NCBI GenBank assembly: GCA_020635655.1
Contig: JACJZI010000005.1
Coordinates: forward strand, 124,001-188,000
Direction: 5' to 3'
Length of the DNA stretch: 64,000 nucleotides
From: Flavobacteriales bacterium
GTDB taxonomy: Bacteria > Bacteroidota > Bacteroidia > Flavobacteriales_F > PHOS-HE28
In this document: positions 45,427 through 57,200 of the stretch, one piece after another
Position numbering within the stretch: the first letter of the stretch is position 1
Layout: each line of letters opens with the position of its first letter
Program-made: the position numbers and the translations under genes
Notes under the pieces: model-generated
The model's database searches: none
What the model saw: the letters and a program-made list of their open reading frames with translations, nothing else
What the model was told of the DNA's origin: nothing

Positions 45427-47284
45427 ACTCGGTCCGACGGTTCATCTGGAATTCCTCTTCAGTGCAGGGCGTGCCGTCCACGCAACCGTTCACCGGACGG
45501 GATTCCCCATAGCCTTTGGCAGTGATGCGTTGCGGGTCGACCCCACTGCGGATCAGATAATCCACCGCGGCATTGGCGCGGGCGTCGGACAGCACGAGAT
45601 TGTAAAGGTCGCTGCCCCGGCAATCCGTGTGCGCGCTCAACTCGAACGACAGCTGCGGATTGTCGTTGAACAATTTGGCGAGCTTGTCCAGTGCGGGGGC
45701 GGCATCCGGACGAATGTCCCACTTGTCATAGTCGTAGTAGATGTTCTCCACCACGAACGGCTTGTCCAGTTGCACATTCATCAGATGGATGTCCTCACGG
45801 AACGTGGTGCCATTGGCGAGCCCCTCGGTGTTGATCTCATGGCTGTCGGTCAACCGGCCGTCCATCCGTGCCTCCAGTCGGTAGCGCTGGCCGGCCTTGA
45901 GCGGGAATCGAAAGGAACCATCCGCTGCGGTCAGAGAGGTCATCTCGGTATCACCGTCCAGCGCCTTCAAGTGCATTTCCACCTGTGGCAGGAAGGCCCC
46001 GGTGGTATCGTCGAACACGATCCCTTCGACGAACAGGATCGGTTCCTGCACGAAGAACTGGTACAGTTGGTCGCTGCCGGACCGGTCGCTGCTGAAATAA
46101 CCGTGTTTGCCATCATCGGTCAGGGTGAGCCCGAGATCATCCGACCGGGTATTGATGGGGTAGCCCATGTTCTCCGGTGCCGACCAACCGTTCCCCTCCG
46201 GATGCGTGGCGAAGATGTCCAGCCCACCCATGTTCATGTGGCCGGTGCTGGCGAAATAGAGCACGTCCCCGGAAATGGTGGGGAACATCTCGTCGCCCGC
46301 CGTATTCACCGTGGGGCCCAGGTTCTCCGGCGTTCCCCAACCGGTTCCGTTGTTCACGCAGCGGAAGATGTCCTTACCGCCCAGGGTGCCGGGCATATCG
46401 CTGACGAAATAGAGGACCTTGCCGTCCGTGCTGAGCGCGGGCTGGCCCACGGAGTAGTCATCGCTATTGAATGCGAACTCGTGAAGGTCGCCCCACTTGT
46501 CGGTGCTGTCCAATGTGGCCCGGAACAGCTTGATGTTGCTCTCATCCAGCTCGTTCTTCAGCAGCTTGCTATGGTAGTAGTTGCTCCGGCTGAAGAACAT
46601 CGTGCGTCCATCAGCGCTGAAGCAGGCGGGACCTTCGTGGTATGGACCATTGACACTGCCCGGCAGCGGTATGGCAGGGTCCCAGATGGCCACGGAACGT
46701 TGGTGCATGAAAAAGAGATCGAGGTACCCGTTGCCGTTCCATGGGTTGGTGCGGGAGGTGCCTGCGGCCCGCTCACCGGTGAACACCAGCCCGTCCGCCA
46801 CAGGCACCGGTGAAAAGGCGTTCGTGAAGCCGTCTGTGGGCAGCAGGCTCACTACGTAGTGTGCGGTATCCTTGTAGAACAGCGCATCCTGCTCACAGGA
46901 CAGGATCATGTCGCGGGCCTCGGCGCATTCAGGGTTCGCCGCAAGGACGTTCATGAACTGGTCGCTCGCGCTCTCCTTGCGACCGAGTGCCATCAGGACC
47001 TCCCCGTATCGCATCGCATCATCTGCGGACAGGGGCTCGGTCGAGGCGGCCTTGGCGTAGAGGTCGGCGGCCTCGGCGAAATGGCGCAGGCGGCGTTCCG
47101 CATCCGCGGCCCGAAGCATGGCGGCGTGGTCCTCGCTGCCGGTGAATGCCCGGGCATAGTGGTCGGCGGCCTTGGCATAGGCCATGCGGGCATAGGCCTT
47201 GTCGGCCTGTGCGAGCTGCCAGTTGGAACAACCGGCCAGCAGCAGCGTGCCCGCGATCGGCAACAGGGTCTTCATCCTCCTCAT
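45386..47284 (-). CDS. PorE-like lipoprotein: TPR, beta-propeller, carboxypeptidase-regulatory and OmpA domains
   Basis: 632 residues (ATG 47275 is an alternative). A lipobox LLLAGC near residue 19 marks a lipoprotein. Domains in order: TPR-like (about 25-130), WD40/PD40-type propeller (about 150-390; blades such as ACFSADGRTMFFSR and PALSTDGKVLYFVSD), a carboxypeptidase-regulatory-like domain (about 395-485), and an OmpA C-terminal domain (about 495-620; IYYDYDKWDIRPDA, HTDCRGSDLYN, LSDARA). This is the architecture of the T9SS protein PorE, which links the outer-membrane machinery to peptidoglycan. It is the last gene of the adhesin operon, 3 bases after the PorP/SprF gene. Confidence 0.85.
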   Translation of the reverse strand: MRRMKTLLPIAGTLLLAGCSNWQLAQADKAYARMAYAKAADHYARAFTGSEDHAAMLRAADAERRLRHFAEAADLYAKAASTEPLSADDAMRYGEVLMALGRKESASDQFMNVLAANPECAEARDMILSCEQDALFYKDTAHYVVSLLPTDGFTNAFSPVPVADGLVFTGERAAGTSRTNPWNGNGYLDLFFMHQRSVAIWDPAIPLPGSVNGPYHEGPACFSADGRTMFFSRSNYYHSKLLKNELDESNIKLFRATLDSTDKWGDLHEFAFNSDDYSVGQPALSTDGKVLYFVSDMPGTLGGKDIFRCVNNGTGWGTPENLGPTVNTAGDEMFPTISGDVLYFASTGHMNMGGLDIFATHPEGNGWSAPENMGYPINTRSDDLGLTLTDDGKHGYFSSDRSGSDQLYQFFVQEPILFVEGIVFDDTTGAFLPQVEMHLKALDGDTEMTSLTAADGSFRFPLKAGQRYRLEARMDGRLTDSHEINTEGLANGTTFREDIHLMNVQLDKPFVVENIYYDYDKWDIRPDAAPALDKLAKLFNDNPQLSFELSAHTDCRGSDLYNLVLSDARANAAVDYLIRSGVDPQRITAKGYGESRPVNGCVDGTPCTEEEFQMNRRTEFRIVKVSELASGR

Positions 47285-47287
47285 GGC

Positions 47288-48217
47288 TTAGAAATAGCGC
47301 GGTGTTTTGATCTTGATCACCTCCTGGCCAAGGTCGAAGCCGAGCATGATCTCATGCGAACCCTGCGAATAGCCGCGCAGCTCGCTGATGGTCATGTCGT
47401 AGGCGTAGCCCACCCGCAGGAACGGATTGATCTTGTATTCGACCATGCCGACGACGGCATCACCGGTCCGGTAGCCCACGCCGAACCAGAAGCGCTCCTT
47501 GTAGAGGACATTGGTGTTCAGGTCCACCTCGAACGGTGCATCCGGCTGGTACTTCACCATCACGGATGGTTTCAGGTCGAAGTACTCGTTGAGGTGGAAG
47601 ACCCGACCTGCCGTCAGGTAGTAATGTTGCGTGAAGTAGTGGTCCGTGGCGGTCTGGACCTCCGGCGTGATCGCCTGGTCCGCTGCATAGATCATGGGAA
47701 CGGATAGGCCCACATAGCTGAGCTCGTCGTACCAGTAGATCCCGAAGCCGAACTTGCCGACCAGTTCGTTGCTGATGTTCTGCGCGAAGGCGGGATCGTT
47801 CTCATCCCAATAGCGCAACTGGTCCAGCTGGGCCGAGTACAGCGATAGGCCGGCCTTCAGGCCGAAACAGAGCTTGCTGCCGCCAAGACGAAGGTGATAA
47901 CTGTAGTGACCGTCGATCTCCAGATCGCGGCTGACACCGATCCGGTCATGCACAACACTGAGGCCGAGCCCCATCTTGTTGTTCATCAACGGGCCGTCCA
48001 CCGCGAACATGCTGGTGCGCGGGGCACCGTCCACGTTCACCCATTGGGCGCGGTGAAGCAGGCTGCCGCTGACGTACGGATGTGTTCCTGCATAGGCCGG
48101 GTTCAGGAACAGGCCGTTGAACATGTATTGGCTCACCATCACCTCTTGCTGGGCGAAGGCCGCCACCGGGGCGATGAGCCCGATGGCAACGATGAGCTTG
48201 TGGATCGTATTGCGCAT
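47288..48217 (-). CDS. PorP/SprF-family outer-membrane protein
   Basis: ATG 48217 gives 309 residues with a signal peptide (about 1-22, ending FAQQ). The mature start QEVMVSQYMFNGLFLNPAYAG is the hallmark of the family, and the remainder shows barrel-like strands. In Flavobacterium johnsoniae SprF is needed specifically for export and attachment of the adhesin SprB, and paralogues accompany other proteins with type-B sorting domains. Here it directly follows the giant adhesin gene (22 bases), so it is most likely its dedicated partner. Confidence 0.92.
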   Translation of the reverse strand: MRNTIHKLIVAIGLIAPVAAFAQQEVMVSQYMFNGLFLNPAYAGTHPYVSGSLLHRAQWVNVDGAPRTSMFAVDGPLMNNKMGLGLSVVHDRIGVSRDLEIDGHYSYHLRLGGSKLCFGLKAGLSLYSAQLDQLRYWDENDPAFAQNISNELVGKFGFGIYWYDELSYVGLSVPMIYAADQAITPEVQTATDHYFTQHYYLTAGRVFHLNEYFDLKPSVMVKYQPDAPFEVDLNTNVLYKERFWFGVGYRTGDAVVGMVEYKINPFLRVGYAYDMTISELRGYSQGSHEIMLGFDLGQEVIKIKTPRYF

Positions 48218-48239
48218 GGTCCGTTCTTCGTTTGTGGGC

Positions 48240-51200
48240 TCAGCGTCGGAGATCGACATAGTCCTGCAGTTCGATCGCGCCGTTGTTGATGCGCAGGATC
48301 ACGAAATAGGTGCCGTCGGGCAAGGGCTGGCCCTGGAGGTTCTCCCCGTTCCAATCATTTCGATAGTTCAAGCGTTCATAGACCTTGTTGCCCCAGCGGT
48401 TCAGCACGACCATTTCGTTCCGCGCATAGGCATCCAGGCCCTGGACCACATAGGCATCGTTCATGCCATCGCCATTGGGGCTGAACCCGGTGGGCATGAT
48501 CAGGTCCTGGGGTTCTTCGAGCAGGATCTCCAAGCTGATCGAACAACCATTGGCGTCCGTGATGGTGACCTGATAGCTACCGGCGCTGAGCCCTGTTGTC
48601 GTCGATGTGTTCGCTCCGTTCGACCACGCGAACGAATAGGGTGGGACACCGCCCTGCACGTTCACTGAAGCAGCCCCGTCATGTCCATGGAAACTGCTCA
48701 CATTGTAACCGTTCGGGAACGTATTCGCCGTGGCCGTGGCCAGCAGCTCGTCGCTCTGCCCCACCACATAGGAATCGCTCCAGGTGCAACCGTTGGCGTC
48801 CGTGATCGTCACGGAGTAGGTGCCTGCATGGAGATCGCTCAGGTCCTCCGTGTCACTTCCATCGTCCCAGGCATACATGAACGGTGCGGTCCCAGAGCTT
48901 GTCTCCAGGTCGATCGCACCGCCATCCGATCCGTAACAGAGGGCATCCATGACCACGGCCGCCGCATCCACACCGGGGGTGCTCTCCACGGTCGCGGTCA
49001 GCCCAGCGACGCAACCGTTCGCGTCGGTGACGGTCACGACATACATCCCGGCGGCCAGTCCTCCCAGGTCCTCGGAGTTGCCCGAGCCGTCCCAATCATA
49101 GGCATAGTCGGGGCTTCCGCCGGTGACCGTCAGATCGATCGAACCGTTGTTCGAGCCGCAGGAGGCGATCTCACTGGTGGCGCTGAGTTGCAACGCATCC
49201 GGCCCGATCAGATCGATGCAGGATTGTGTCGCACATCCATTGGTGTCCATGATGGCAAGGCAGTAGGTCCCGGCCAGCAGCCCGGAGATATCTGCAATGG
49301 TGGTGGTGAAACCGTTCGGGCCGGTCCAAGTGGTCTGATATCCGGGCGTTCCGCCGGAAATGTTCGAGGAGATCGCGCCATCGGATGAACCCTGGCAGGA
49401 AATGTTCGTGCCACCCGGGAAGGTGTTGGCCTCCAGGACAGCGTCCAGGAATGGTGGCGCTTGGAGAGCGATGGTCTGGACCAGGGCACATCCGTTGGTA
49501 TCCGTGATCGTCACCGTGTACCCGCCAGCGATAAGCGATTGGATGTCCTCGTCCGTGGCGGTGAATCCGTTCGGTCCCGTCCAGTTGAAGGTGAAGCCGC
49601 CGTTCCCACCGTTCGCAGAGAGATCGATCGATCCATCCGTGGCGTCACTGCAACTGGTATTGGCGCCACCGACATATTGCGACAGCACATGGCTTTCGCC
49701 GATCGTACTGTCCGGCTCGGTCAAAGTGATCTGGAGCTCATGCGTGCACTGGTTCGCGTCAATGATCACGAGTTCATAGGCCCCTGCCGGTGCTCCGGCG
49801 AGGTCCTCGGTATCGTAGTTCGTGCTGTCCGGACCACGCCAGTCGAACGTGTACGGTCCTGTGCCTCCGCTCACGGCGAGATCGACCAGGCCATCACTTG
49901 CACCGTGGCAGCTGATGTTCGTGCCGCTTGCGAAAAGGAAGGGATCGAGGGTCCCGGAGATCGCACTGGCGGGTTCGGTGAGCGTGATCAATGTGTCCAG
50001 TGGACACCCGTTCACATCCGTGACCGAAAGTTGGTAGTCACCAGCGAGGAGCGTGCCCAAGGTGCTCGCATTGCTCGTGAATCCGTTCGGACCCGTCCAG
50101 GACATGGTCAAGGGCAGGGCGCCGCCACTGATGTTCACCTCGATGACGCCGGTACTGTCACCCGAGCAAGGAATGTTCACACCACCATAACTACTCACAT
50201 AGGCAGTTAGGCCCATGGGCGTGGATGCCGCGATGGTGGCGCTTTGTTGGGTGCCGCAATTGTTCGCATCGGTGATCTGCACGGTGTAAGGTCCACCGGA
50301 CAGTGCGCTCACGTCCTCGGAGTTGCTGTTGAAGCCGTTCGGGCCGGACCAGATGGTGGTGTAGGGTGCGACCCCGCCGGTGATCGTCAGGTCGATCGCT
50401 CCGTCGTCCAGGCCATTGCACACATTGCCGCTCACATCCAGCACGGCGTTCAGGTCACCCGCTTGGGTCAGCGTGTAGGTACCGTTGGCGGTGCATCCGT
50501 TCGCATCGGTGATGGATACCTGATAGACGCCCGCCTGCAATGCGGAAAGGTCCTCATCGCTGCTTGCGAAACCGCCCGTCCCGGTCCATGCGAATTGGTA
50601 GGGCGTGGTACCGCCGCTCGCAGAGATGTCGATGGCGCCATCGTTCCCTGCACATCCCACCTGGTATCCATTGCCCACATCCGAAAGTGTCCCCGTGATG
50701 CCTACGGTAGTGGGTTGCGTGATGGTGATCGAGGCGCTGGCGCTGCACCCGCTCACATCGGTGACGGTGAGCAGATAGGGCCCTGCCGCGAGACCGTTCA
50801 GGTCGGCATCGGAAGAACTGAAACCGTTCGGTCCGGTCCAGGCGTAGCCATAGCCTGATCCTCCACCGGTCACGGTGATGTCGATCGAGCCGTTCATTGA
50901 TCCCTGACAGGGTACATTGTTGCCATTCCCGTACTGGCTCAGGAGCGCATCGATCGCGATCGGGTCCGGATTGGTCAGTTCCAATTGTGCGGACTCGCTG
51001 CAACCGTTCGCATCGTTCACGGTAACCGTATACAGCCCCGGGAACAGCCCGCTGATGCTGGGAGCACTGGACTGGAAACCGTTCGGTCCGGTCCAATGGA
51101 CGTTGTAGGGCGCATTGCCACCGGATACCGCCAGGTCGATCGCGCCGTCCGATGCATCGCCACAGCTGACGTTGCCCCCCCCTGGATAAGTGGCCGGATC

Positions 51201-54200
51201 GAGCGTGAGGTCGAGCGGCGCAGGACCGTTGAGCGTGATGGTCGCGCTATCGTTGCAGCCGAGCAGGTCGTTCACCACCAGCGTATACGCGCCGGAGGTG
51301 AGCCCGATGACATCCTCACTTGTGGCGGAGAACCCATTGGGGCCGTTCCAGCTGAACACATAAGGTTGGACGCCACCGGCCACCAGGGCGTCGATGCTGC
51401 CATCGGCCGCTCCGGTGCAGCTCACGTTGCTGTTGCCGATCAGGGCAGGTACCAATCCCACATGCACGGGCGTCGGACCGGAGATGGTATAGGTGCGCAG
51501 GGTCTGGCAACCGTTCTGGTCCGTCAGGGTGAGGTCGTACGTGCCTGTTGTGATGCCATCGATGTCATCGGTGATCGCCGAATAGCTTCCCGGCCCGTTC
51601 CATGCGTAGTAATAAGGAGGGGTCCCTCCCGAGGCGGATACCGCGATCGATCCATCGCTGGCACCCGCACAAGTGATATTGTATCCGCCGGGGTAGGTCG
51701 ATAGGATGCCGTTCACCTGGAAGGCACCGGGTTCGGTCACGTCGACGCTTTGTTCGTGCACGCAGCCGTTGGCATCGGTGATCGTGACGAAGTAGACGCC
51801 CGCAAAGAGATCGGCGGGGTCCTCATCCGTTGACGAAAAGGCGGCCGGGCCGCTCCAGAAATAGGAGTAGGGACCCACACCTCCGGAAACATCAAGTGCG
51901 ATCGCGCCATCATTCGAACCGTTGCAGAGCGCGGTCTGGGGAACGGCAGATGAATGCAGGGCCGGCGGAGCGTTCAATGTGAACGCATCGTACCAGGCGC
52001 ATCCATTGTCGTCGGTGATGGTGACCTGATAGGTCCCGGGTGCAAGGCCGGCCACATCCTCCGAATTGCTGGCGAACGCATCGGGCCCCGTCCACTGGAC
52101 CTGGAAATTCCCCGCACCACCGCTCACATCCAGTGCAATGCTACCGTCGGCGGTTCCGGCGCAGCTCGTGGCATATCCTCCGTTGTAGGAGGCGGTGAGC
52201 GCGGACACATTGATGGGTGCTGGTTCGGTGAGCGTGGCGGAAGCGTTCGTCGTACATCCCGCGGCATCCGTGATCGCGACCGAATAGCTGCCGGCAACGA
52301 GACCGTTCAGATCGGTGCTGGTGCTGGAGAACCCATTGGGTCCGGTCCACGCGGTGCTGTAGGGCGCAAGGCCACCGGACACGGTCAGGTCGATGGCCCC
52401 GTTGCCGCCACCCGCGCATGCGATGTTGTCTCCGCTGTCATAGGACAACAGGACCTGGGTGCTGGTCAATGGTGGCGCCTGATCGAGCGTGACCGATCCC
52501 GTGGTCGCGCAGCCATTGGCGTCATTGACCGAAATGGCGTAAGCACCCGCGGTCAACCCGGTGATGTCCTCCATGCTCGAGGAGAAACCGTTCGGTCCGT
52601 TCCAGGACACCGAATAGGGAAGGGTGCCGCCCGTAATGGTCGCGTCGATGGCTCCGTCGCTGCTCCCATTGCAGCTCACTTCAAAGCCGCCTGTGTAGGT
52701 CGTCGCCACCAGGGTATTGCCCATTGCGGGGGGGGCGGTCACGGAATAGCTGCTCAGTGTGGTGCAACCGTTCGCGTCGGTGATGGTCACGTGATAGGTG
52801 CCCGCGGTGATGCCCACAAGGTCCTCGCCCGTGCTGGTGAATCCGTTCGGTCCGGACCACAGGTAGGCCAGTGGAGGGGTGCCACCGGAGGCGCTGAGAT
52901 CGATGGCCCCATCATTGCTGTTGGCGCAGCTCACGCCCCAACCGCCGATGTGGCTGTCAAGGGTGGCGGTCGCGGCGATGGACCCAGGTTCGCTGACATC
53001 GAACGATCCAGTGGCATGGCATCCATTGGCATCGATGATCTGCAACTGGTAGACACCGGATGCCAGCCCCATGATATCGGTGGTGTTCGCGGTGAACCCA
53101 TTGGGTCCTGTCCACGCCGGGCTGTAGGGACCAACACCACCGGAGATCGTCGCATCGACCGCACCGGTCGGTGAACCCTGACACGCCGCGGTCGTGATGG
53201 AAGCGGTGGTCGAGATGGCCGGAGGCGCAGTGAGTTCGTACTGTTGGGCGAACACGCAACCATGGGCATCGGTCACCACGAGATCGAAGGTGCCCGGCTC
53301 GAGCCCGCTGAGGTCCTCGGCCCCGGTGCTGTTGCCAAGCGCATCGCTCCACTGGTAATAGTAGGGGGCTGTGCCACCTGTAGTGGTGATGTCGATGCTT
53401 CCATCGGTCGCATCGGCGCAGGAGACGTTGAAGCCACCGCCGAACACACCGAGCATGGCGTTCACCGTCACCGGTGCTGTAGGTCCATCGATCGTGACGG
53501 GATATTGTTTCGTCGTGCCGCAACCGTTGTTGTCGGTGATCGTGATCCAATACTGACCGGGAGCAAGGCCCGTCGCGGTGGGGCCGAACTGTACGGGCAC
53601 CGTGTTCCATTCCACGGTGTAGCTGCCACTGCCACCGGTGACATCAAAAGTGGCGTACCCATCGCCTGCCCCGAAGCAGGAAACTTCACCGAGGTCCTCC
53701 ACGAAAGCGCTGATGGGCGCTGTAGGTTGGCTCACCTGGACGTTCACAGAACTTGTGCAACCCTGGGTATCCACCACCGTGGCGGTGTAGCTGCCTGCAG
53801 CGAGGCCCGTCGCGGTCGGGCCGGTCTGCGGAGGGGTCGTGTTCCAGGAGATCTGGTACGGCGCGGTCCCGCCGGTGGCATTGACGGACGCGGAGCCACC
53901 GGCCCCACCATGACAGAGCGCGTTGCTCACTGTCGTCACTGTCAGTACGAGGGGTGCGGCCGGCCCATTGATGATCGTGGAGGTCTGCGCGGTACAGCCA
54001 TTGTTGTCGGTGACCGTCACCGAATAGAAGCCGGCGGTCAGGCCGGTCGCCGTGGCGCCGGTCTGCACGGGCGTCGTGTTCCATGAAAAGGTGTAGGGTG
54101 CGTTGCCTCCCGCCGCCGCAGCGGTGGCCGATCCCGTCATCGATCCATAACAGGTCTGTGCGGTGGTGCCCACCATGTTCGCGATGACCGGAGCCGGCTG

Positions 54201-57200
54201 CGTAATGACGATGTTGCCCGTTGATCCACAACCGTTCGCATCCGTAACGATCAGATCATAGCCGCCCGCTGCAAGGGAGCTCAGGTCCTCATTCGTCGAT
54301 GTGAACCCACCTGGTCCGGTCCAGTCGAACACGTAGGGTGGAATGCCACCCGTGATCGAGGCATCGATGCTTCCGTTGGAGCCGCCATTGCAACTGATAT
54401 GCGCGGTGCCATGCAGCACGGCGGATAGGTCGATGGACATGGCCGTGGCGCTTGTCAGCTCGAAGCTCTGGGAAGTGCTGCAGCCGTTGGCATCCGTGAC
54501 CGTGAACTGGTATTGGCCTGTCCCCAGGCCGGCGACGTCCTCGCTGGCGGCGCTGAACCCGTTCGGGCCGGTCCATGCGAAGTCATAGGGAGGCGTCGCT
54601 CCGCTGACGCTCATGTCGATCGCGCCGTCGGTGCTGCTGCCGCAGCTCACCGGCACCCCGTTGTGGTCGCTGACCGTGCTGCTGATCGAGAACAGTCCGG
54701 GTTGGTTCACGTCGAACGCCATGCTCGTCGTGCAACCATGTGCGTCGGTCACTGTCAGTGCATAACCTCCGGCCACCAATGTGGAGATGTCCTCGCTGCC
54801 CGCCACGAACCCATCAGGTCCGGTCCATGCGTACGCGTAGGGGGGTGTGCCACCCGCGATCGTGACGTCGATCGCACCATCGGCCGCACCCTGACAATTG
54901 GCAGGGGTCACATTTCCGGCGATCGTCAAGGCGGAGGGCTGTGCGATGGTGACGCTCACCATGGTGGAGCAGCCGTTCGCATCGGTCACGGTCACCGTGC
55001 GTGTTCCCGCGTTCAGACCGCTCGCCGTTGCTGTCGTTTGGACCGGCGTTGTATTCCATGAATAGGAGTACGGTGTTGTCCCGCCGGAAACGGTGACATG
55101 CGCGGTGCCATCGTTCCCACCGTGGCAGGCCACATCGGCATGTGCATCGATGGTCGCGGAAAGGGCCGCTGCAGGCCCCGCGATGATCACGTCCAGGGCC
55201 GACGAGCAGCCATTGGCATCATGCACCGTCACGGAATGCGTTCCCGCGTCGAGCCCCACGGCGGAGGCCGCGGTCTGTGCCGGCGAAGTATTCCATGAAT
55301 AGGTGTAGGCGCCCGTTCCTCCGCTGGCTTGTGCGGTGGCGCTACCGGTGGAGCCCCCGAAGCACTGCACGTCCTGCTGGTCGAAAAGCACCACATTGAG
55401 CGCATTGGTCGGCTCAGTGATCGTTACGTCGCGGGTCGTGCTGCAACCGTTCGCATCGGTGACGGTCGCCGTCCATGTGCCGGCTGTCAGTCCTGAGGCC
55501 GAGGAGCCGCTCTGGACAGGCACCGTGTTCCATTGCACGTCATAAGGGGGTGTGCCACCGTTCACGCTCAGATCGGCGCTTCCGGTCGCATCGCCGTGAC
55601 AGGCAACGTTCGTCAACCCGACGACCGTGCTCTGCAGCGCCTGGGTGGGCCCACCAATGGTCGATGTCGCGGAAGCCGTGCAACCATAGGTATCGGTGAC
55701 CGTCACCGTGTAGCTGGCCGGTGTGAGCGGGGAAGCGGTTGCACCGGTCTGCACGGGTATCGTGTTCCATGCATAGGTGTATGGTGGGATACCGCCATTG
55801 ACATCCACGGTGGCACTGCCCTGTCCATCCCCCGAACAGGTCACATCGGTCGTGTTCGAAATGGTCGCATCGAGCGCGTTGGTCTCGGTCAGCGTGGTCG
55901 ATGCGCTCGTCGAGCAACCGTGTGCGTCGGTGATGTTCACCGTGTAAGGACCGGCGTACAGTCCATTGATGTCCTCGTTCGAGTTGGAAAATCCATTGGG
56001 GCCGGTCCAGGTCACCGTATAGGGTCCGGTGCCACCGGTGATCGTTGCATCAATGGCCCCATCATGGCCGCCGAAGCAGCTCACGTTCTGTCCAAAGGCC
56101 AGGATGGACGGGTCGAGCGCGACGGCCAGCGTCTGTGGTCCGCTCACGACAAAGCTCTGACTCCGGGTGCATGCCGCGTCGGTCACGGTAACGGAATAGG
56201 TTCCGGCAGGAATGCCGCTGATGTCCTGGGTGGATGCGGTGAAACCGTTCGGTCCGGTCCAACTGTAGGTATATGGTGCCTGACCGTTGCTGACGCTGAG
56301 GTTGATCGCGCCATTGCTTTGACCTTCGCAGAGCGGTGCTGTGATCATGGCGCTCAGGGTCAGGTCGCTCACCTTCACGGTACGGTGGAAGACCTTGCTG
56401 CAGGAACCGTCGGTCACCGTTACCGTGTAATTGGTGGTGGTGGTCGGGGATGCGACGGGGTCGGCGCAGTCGGTGCAGCTCAGGCCTGTGGCGGGAGACC
56501 AGGCGAAGGAGGATCCCCCCGTGATGGTGAACGGCCACGAACCGCCGATGCATATCGTACCACCTGGTGACAGATCGGTGAACAGCGAATCACGGATGTA
56601 AAGGGTCAGCGAATCGATGATGGTGCTCGGACAATCCGGGTTCCCGAGGACCACGTGGATGCTCTCGGTCCCTTCGTTGATCACATCGAACAAGGGGTCC
56701 ACCGGGCGGTCGACGAAGGTCTGGTTCGCCGGAATGGTGATGTTCTTCGGAATGTTCGGGTTCGGACTTCCGATCTGCTGGTAGTCGGTCCCGTTCGTCG
56801 CGGTGCCCTGCAGATAGTATTGCAGCATCAAGGGGGTCGGCCGTGGATTGGCACGACTGAACCGGATCCAACCAGGGTTGCATGCTTCGATCAGGTCCGG
56901 GCCTCCATTGGCCGTGTATGTGCTGAGACTGAGCGTGGGGCTGTGCACCTTCGCGATGAACACCCCGGAGTCGAACTTCTTGTCGGAGGCATCGGCCACG
57001 ATCAGTTTCAGGTGGTAGGTCTCGCAGGCCTGAACGGTGGATTCCGCGTAGAGCCCCTGCGTGAAACCATCGTACTGGATGTCGGCACCGCCCGCATTGT
57101 CGTGGTAGTAATTGCTGTTCGAACCGTTGTTCACGTTATTGATCGTGACGGGCGTGCTGGTGTTGGGTACCAGTGCGATGTTGTGGTCGTTGCCAGCACC

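Noticed and set aside
48507..56366. Regularly spaced similar DNA strings resembling a CRISPR or satellite array
   Set aside because: Spacing is about 250 bases, strings are imperfect and in frame, and they encode the GPNGF motif of SprB repeats.
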